Origin: RGIG9114 sp045592865
Lineage (GTDB): Bacteria > Bacillota > Clostridia > Oscillospirales > JAGBHD01
Assembly: GCA_045592865.1 (NCBI GenBank)
Contig: JAZNVP010000071.1
Location: forward strand, 1-16,076
DNA length: 16,076 nt
Direction: 5' to 3'
The notes below the pieces were generated by a model, which was not told the DNA's origin, ran no database searches, and saw only the letters and a program-made list of their open reading frames with translations. This document shows positions 13,741 through 16,076 of the stretch, in pieces. How positions within the stretch are numbered: position 1 is the first letter of the stretch; every line of letters begins with the position of its first letter. A program made the translations under genes and the position numbers.

Positions 13741-14388
13741 ATGCATAGGATACTGATTTACGACCCCGACGGTAAAATGAGAGATTTTTCGGCCGATGGG
13801 CAGATATATCTCAAAAACAGTGCTGAGGATGCGCTTGTGTTTATTAAGACCTGCGCACCTTCGGCTGTTGCCGTTTGTGTGGAAACGGAAAGAGAGAAAA
13901 CCGAGAGGTTTATAAGGTCCGCTAAGATCTCGGCGGATATTCCCGTTATCGCATTTGCAGGTGAAGAGGACGCGTTGTTTTTCTACGGGATGGGCGCGGA
14001 CGCAGTTTTTCTCGGAAAGGGAAAGGATCTATTTTTATATGAGGTCGAGCGTCTTTTGAAGAAAAAAGAAGGCTCTGCCGACAGAATGGAGATAAGAAAA
14101 GGAGACCTTTTCGTTAGCCTTTCCTCATATAAATGCATTGTCCTGAACCGAGAAATAAAGATGCCGAGAAAGGAACTTGAAATCTTGTTTTTACTCGCAT
14201 CTTCTCCCGATAAGGCGTTTTCGAGAAACGAAATTCTCGACGAGGTTTGGGGAGTAGACTACATAGGCGACCCGAGGACCGTTGACGTTCATATCCTCAG
14301 AATAAGAAAGAAAATAAAGGGGTCGTCTGCCGAAATAAAGACGGTTACGAGAGCGGGATATATGTTTTCCTGTTCCGATGAATTTTGA
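13741..14388 (+). CDS. OmpR-type regulator with a degenerate receiver domain
   Basis: A 215-residue protein with a receiver-like fold at 1-108 and an OmpR/PhoB winged-helix DNA-binding domain at about 113-211 (RKELEILFLLASSPDKAFSRNEIL, then DPRTVDVHILRIRKKI). When the receiver is laid on PhoB, the acidic pocket is partly kept (Asp8, Asp10), but the phosphoacceptor Asp is Cys46 (AVAVCVETE) and the switch Thr is Ala (PVIAFAG); a Lys remains (FLGKGK). It should not be phosphorylated in the usual way. No histidine kinase is next to it. The ATG directly follows the clpC stop with zero spacing, and GGGAG of the clpC end serves as ribosome binding site, so it belongs to the CtsR operon. The target genes are unknown; the downstream htrA promoter is one candidate. 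Confidence 0.85.
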   Translation: MHRILIYDPDGKMRDFSADGQIYLKNSAEDALVFIKTCAPSAVAVCVETEREKTERFIRSAKISADIPVIAFAGEEDALFFYGMGADAVFLGKGKDLFLYEVERLLKKKEGSADRMEIRKGDLFVSLSSYKCIVLNREIKMPRKELEILFLLASSPDKAFSRNEILDEVWGVDYIGDPRTVDVHILRIRKKIKGSSAEIKTVTRAGYMFSCSDEF

Positions 14389-14426
14389 AAATAGTGTGAA
14401 AAATTAACGAATAGTTTGTTTTTTAC

Positions 14427-14455
14427 TTGCCTTAGGGGAAAAATACATTTATAAT
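14427..14455 (+). promoter_or_regulatory. Sigma-A promoter of the htrA-like gene
   Basis: TTGCCT (14427-14432), a 17-bp spacer and TATAAT (14450-14455), about 80 bases upstream of the start codon. No terminator is visible between the regulator gene and this promoter, so some read-through from the CtsR operon is likely. A short dyad CAACA-ag-TGTTG lies in the leader. Confidence 0.75.
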
Positions 14456-14535
14456 GATTAAGGAAAGTAAAAACAGATAGTTTAGATAAACAACAAGTGT
14501 TGTAATCTTGAAAAATTTAGCAAAGGGGGAAACTC

Positions 14536-15915
14536 ATGGACGAATTTAACAGATTAAATCAAGATGAAAATGAGTCTAAAGCTGAGAATGCGGAAGAAAT
14601 AAATAATATGGCAGAGCCGGAAGAAAAGAAGGTGCCTCAGGAAGAAAGCGGTGCGACCCCGCCTCCTCCGCCACCACCTCCGCCACCGCAGCCGCCTTAC
14701 CAGAACTACGGTGCAGGTTGGAACAGTTCGAGCTACTATTCGCCCGAACCGCCGAAAAAGAAAAAGAACTATAATTCTTTGATCGCGATAATCATAGTTT
14801 TCGTTACGGTCGGTATGTTTTTCGCGGTGGGATACGGAGTTTTAAAGAGCAGCGATCTGTTTGAAAGTTTCGGAAACGCTCTTAACTCTTCAAATCCTTC
14901 GGAAGAAAATAACAAGGTAACCTTTGGACAGTATGAGAAGCCCGAGGGCTCGGATAATTTGACCCAGAATGAAGACGGTTCATATTCTCCCGCCGACCTT
15001 TACACGATAGCATCTCCCAGTATTGTTGGTGTTCTTAATTACACCAACGGCTCAACGACTGCTCAGGGGCAGGGCTCGGGCGTTATTATTTCAGAGGACG
15101 GCTATATTGTGACCAATGCCCACGTGGTTAACGGAGCCGACGCGGTTTCTGTGGTTATGGGAACCGAAAAAGAGGAGATAGAAGCAAAGATAATCGGCAG
15201 TGATGCAAGAACCGATATTGCAGTTTTAAAGGTTGAAAAGAGTGGACTTTCCTATCTTAAACTCGGAAACAGCGATGACGTTAAGGTCGGAGAGATGGTT
15301 GCGGCGATAGGTAACCCCGGCGGACTTTCGCTTTCCAACAGTTTAACGGTCGGATACGTTTCGGGACTTGACCGAGAGGTTGTTATTGATAACTATTCAA
15401 TGAAGTTTTTGCAGACCGATGCGGCTATTAACCCCGGAAACTCGGGCGGTGCGCTCATAAATATGTATGGGCAGTTAATCGGCATTAACTCTGCCAAGAT
15501 TTCCGACACAAACTATGAGGGTATAGGCTTTGCTATCCCGATAAACGAGGCCGTTCCGATAATTGAAACAATCATTGAAAACGGTTACGTTAAGGGAAGA
15601 GTGAGAATTGGAATAAGCGTTCAGGAAATAAGCGCTTATCAGGCTCATTTCAATAATATACCTGAGGGACTTATGATCTATTCGGTCGACAGGACCTGCG
15701 ACTGTTTTGGTAAGGTTCAGAAGGGTGACATTATAACCGAATTTAACGGTGAGGCGCTCTCGACAACAGCAGAGCTTTATTCCTTGCTTGAGAAATGCTC
15801 CCCCGATGAAACGGTTAAACTCAAGATCTACAGAACACAGAGATTCACGGGAAGCTACATTGAGGTTGAAGTTAAGCTTTCTGAGGATACCGGAACAACA
15901 AATTTTGAAGAATAA
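14536..15915 (+). CDS. HtrA/DegP-type membrane-anchored serine protease
   Basis: A 459-residue trypsin-fold protease of the HtrA (S1C) family that degrades or refolds damaged proteins outside the membrane. Order: an acidic cytoplasmic tail, a run of ten prolines (42-51), a basic stop (PKKKKN), one membrane helix (about 81-103), a linker, the protease domain (about 155-350) and one PDZ domain (about 355-445). The catalytic triad is His196 (TNAHVV), Asp227 (ARTDIAVL) and Ser303 (GNSGG); all are intact. This matches the Firmicute HtrA/HtrB layout with one C-terminal PDZ. AAAGGGGG lies seven bases before the ATG. A promoter of its own is visible, and its place after the CtsR operon suggests a shared protein-quality role. 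An insertion sequence starts about 25 bases beyond the stop. Confidence 0.93.
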   Translation: MDEFNRLNQDENESKAENAEEINNMAEPEEKKVPQEESGATPPPPPPPPPPQPPYQNYGAGWNSSSYYSPEPPKKKKNYNSLIAIIIVFVTVGMFFAVGYGVLKSSDLFESFGNALNSSNPSEENNKVTFGQYEKPEGSDNLTQNEDGSYSPADLYTIASPSIVGVLNYTNGSTTAQGQGSGVIISEDGYIVTNAHVVNGADAVSVVMGTEKEEIEAKIIGSDARTDIAVLKVEKSGLSYLKLGNSDDVKVGEMVAAIGNPGGLSLSNSLTVGYVSGLDREVVIDNYSMKFLQTDAAINPGNSGGALINMYGQLIGINSAKISDTNYEGIGFAIPINEAVPIIETIIENGYVKGRVRIGISVQEISAYQAHFNNIPEGLMIYSVDRTCDCFGKVQKGDIITEFNGEALSTTAELYSLLEKCSPDETVKLKIYRTQRFTGSYIEVEVKLSEDTGTTNFEE

Positions 15916-15978
15916 AAAAATAAAACCCGCAGTTTAAAATGCACAAGTCCGTTAAAAACGGACAATAGAAAAAAATAC

Positions 15979-16015
15979 CCTCCTATGGTAGAATGAAAGA
16001 AACTACCATAGGAGG
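15979..16015 (+). promoter_or_regulatory. Ribosome-binding-site-masking hairpin upstream of the transposase
   Basis: Perfect 13-bp inverted repeat CCTCCTATGGTAG (15979-15991) and its complement (16003-16015). The right arm contains the AGGAGG ribosome binding site seven bases before the transposase ATG. An extended -10, TGG-TAGAAT (15986-15994), lies over the left arm and loop, so a transcript from it would start near 16001 and lack the left arm. Read-through RNA from htrA would carry both arms and hide the site. Confidence 0.7.
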
Positions 16016-16022
16016 AATTTTT

Positions 16023-16076
16023 ATGCCTAGAAAGTATACACATCTAAAAAAATATGAAAAGGAGATATTAGAATTA
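16023..16076 (+). CDS. Transposase OrfA, N-terminal fragment (runs off the window)
   Basis: Eighteen codons are visible, reading MPRKYTHLKKYEKEILEL, with AGGAGG seven bases upstream of the ATG. The pattern 'xxRKYTHxxxYExEIxxL' is what I remember for the small helix-turn-helix OrfA of IS3-family elements in Clostridia. The rest is outside the window, so integrity cannot be judged. Confidence 0.6.
   Translation, partial: MPRKYTHLKKYEKEILEL

Larger units (their letters stand above)
15940..16076 (+). mobile_element. Left end of an IS3-type insertion sequence (cut by the window edge)
   Basis: The likely terminal sequence begins TGCACAAGTCCG near 15940 and includes a small dyad (GTCCGTT-aaa-AACGGAC, 15947-15963). 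It is followed by a promoter-like element, a larger hairpin and the start of a transposase gene. The exact end and any target duplication cannot be defined because the right end is outside the window. The family call rests on the 18 visible residues. Confidence 0.55.

Overview
The window looks like a chromosomal segment of a spore-forming, low-to-moderate G+C Gram-positive bacterium of the class Clostridia. The reasons are a spoIVB gene, a ctsR-mcsA-mcsB-clpC operon, strong AGGAGG-type ribosome binding sites, TTGaca/TATAAT promoters and U-tailed hairpin terminators. I cannot name a genus.

Left part (1-2120): a PHP-family histidinol-phosphatase-like gene (minus strand) stands back to back with a lipoprotein gene (plus strand) whose N-terminal half is five 26-residue Cys-rich repeats. 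Each has a recognisable promoter, and bidirectional hairpins separate the units.

Central part (2120-8091): this is the most unusual region. spoIVB (6874-8091, minus) is intact, but a second copy of its last 50 codons lies 4.7 kb away at 2120-2272 with no gene body in front of it. The two 3' ends have the same length and 43 of 50 identical residues, yet differ at most third codon positions. The detached copy uses codons more like the neighbouring chromosomal genes. The simplest reading is that a segment of about 4.75 kb (roughly 2275-7028) inserted at the catalytic-serine codon of spoIVB, brought its own version of the spoIVB 3' end, and pushed the original end to its far side. The cargo is one minus-strand operon: an 1184-residue collagen-like surface protein with BspA-type leucine-rich repeats, then a 161-residue protein that may belong to DUF6530. 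The collagen gene has a leader of about 240 nt that begins at a long nested inverted repeat and ends in a UUCG-loop intrinsic terminator, with a possible antiterminator pairing. It is a candidate undescribed cis-regulatory RNA. No recombinase gene is visible in the segment.

Right of spoIVB: a Cof-type HAD phosphatase (minus), then a 35-residue peptide with nine cysteines at 9038-9145 (minus).

Right part (9280-16076, plus strand): a CtsR-type heptad operator and promoter lead into ctsR, mcsA, mcsB, clpC and an OmpR-type DNA-binding protein whose receiver domain has lost its phosphoacceptor aspartate. These five genes are tightly packed. CtsR should repress the operon, McsA/McsB mark proteins with phosphoarginine, and ClpC unfolds them for ClpP. 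An HtrA-type membrane serine protease with its own promoter follows, so the block is devoted to protein quality control. The window ends inside the start of an IS3-type transposase gene whose ribosome binding site can be masked by a hairpin.

No rRNA, tRNA or CRISPR array was seen.
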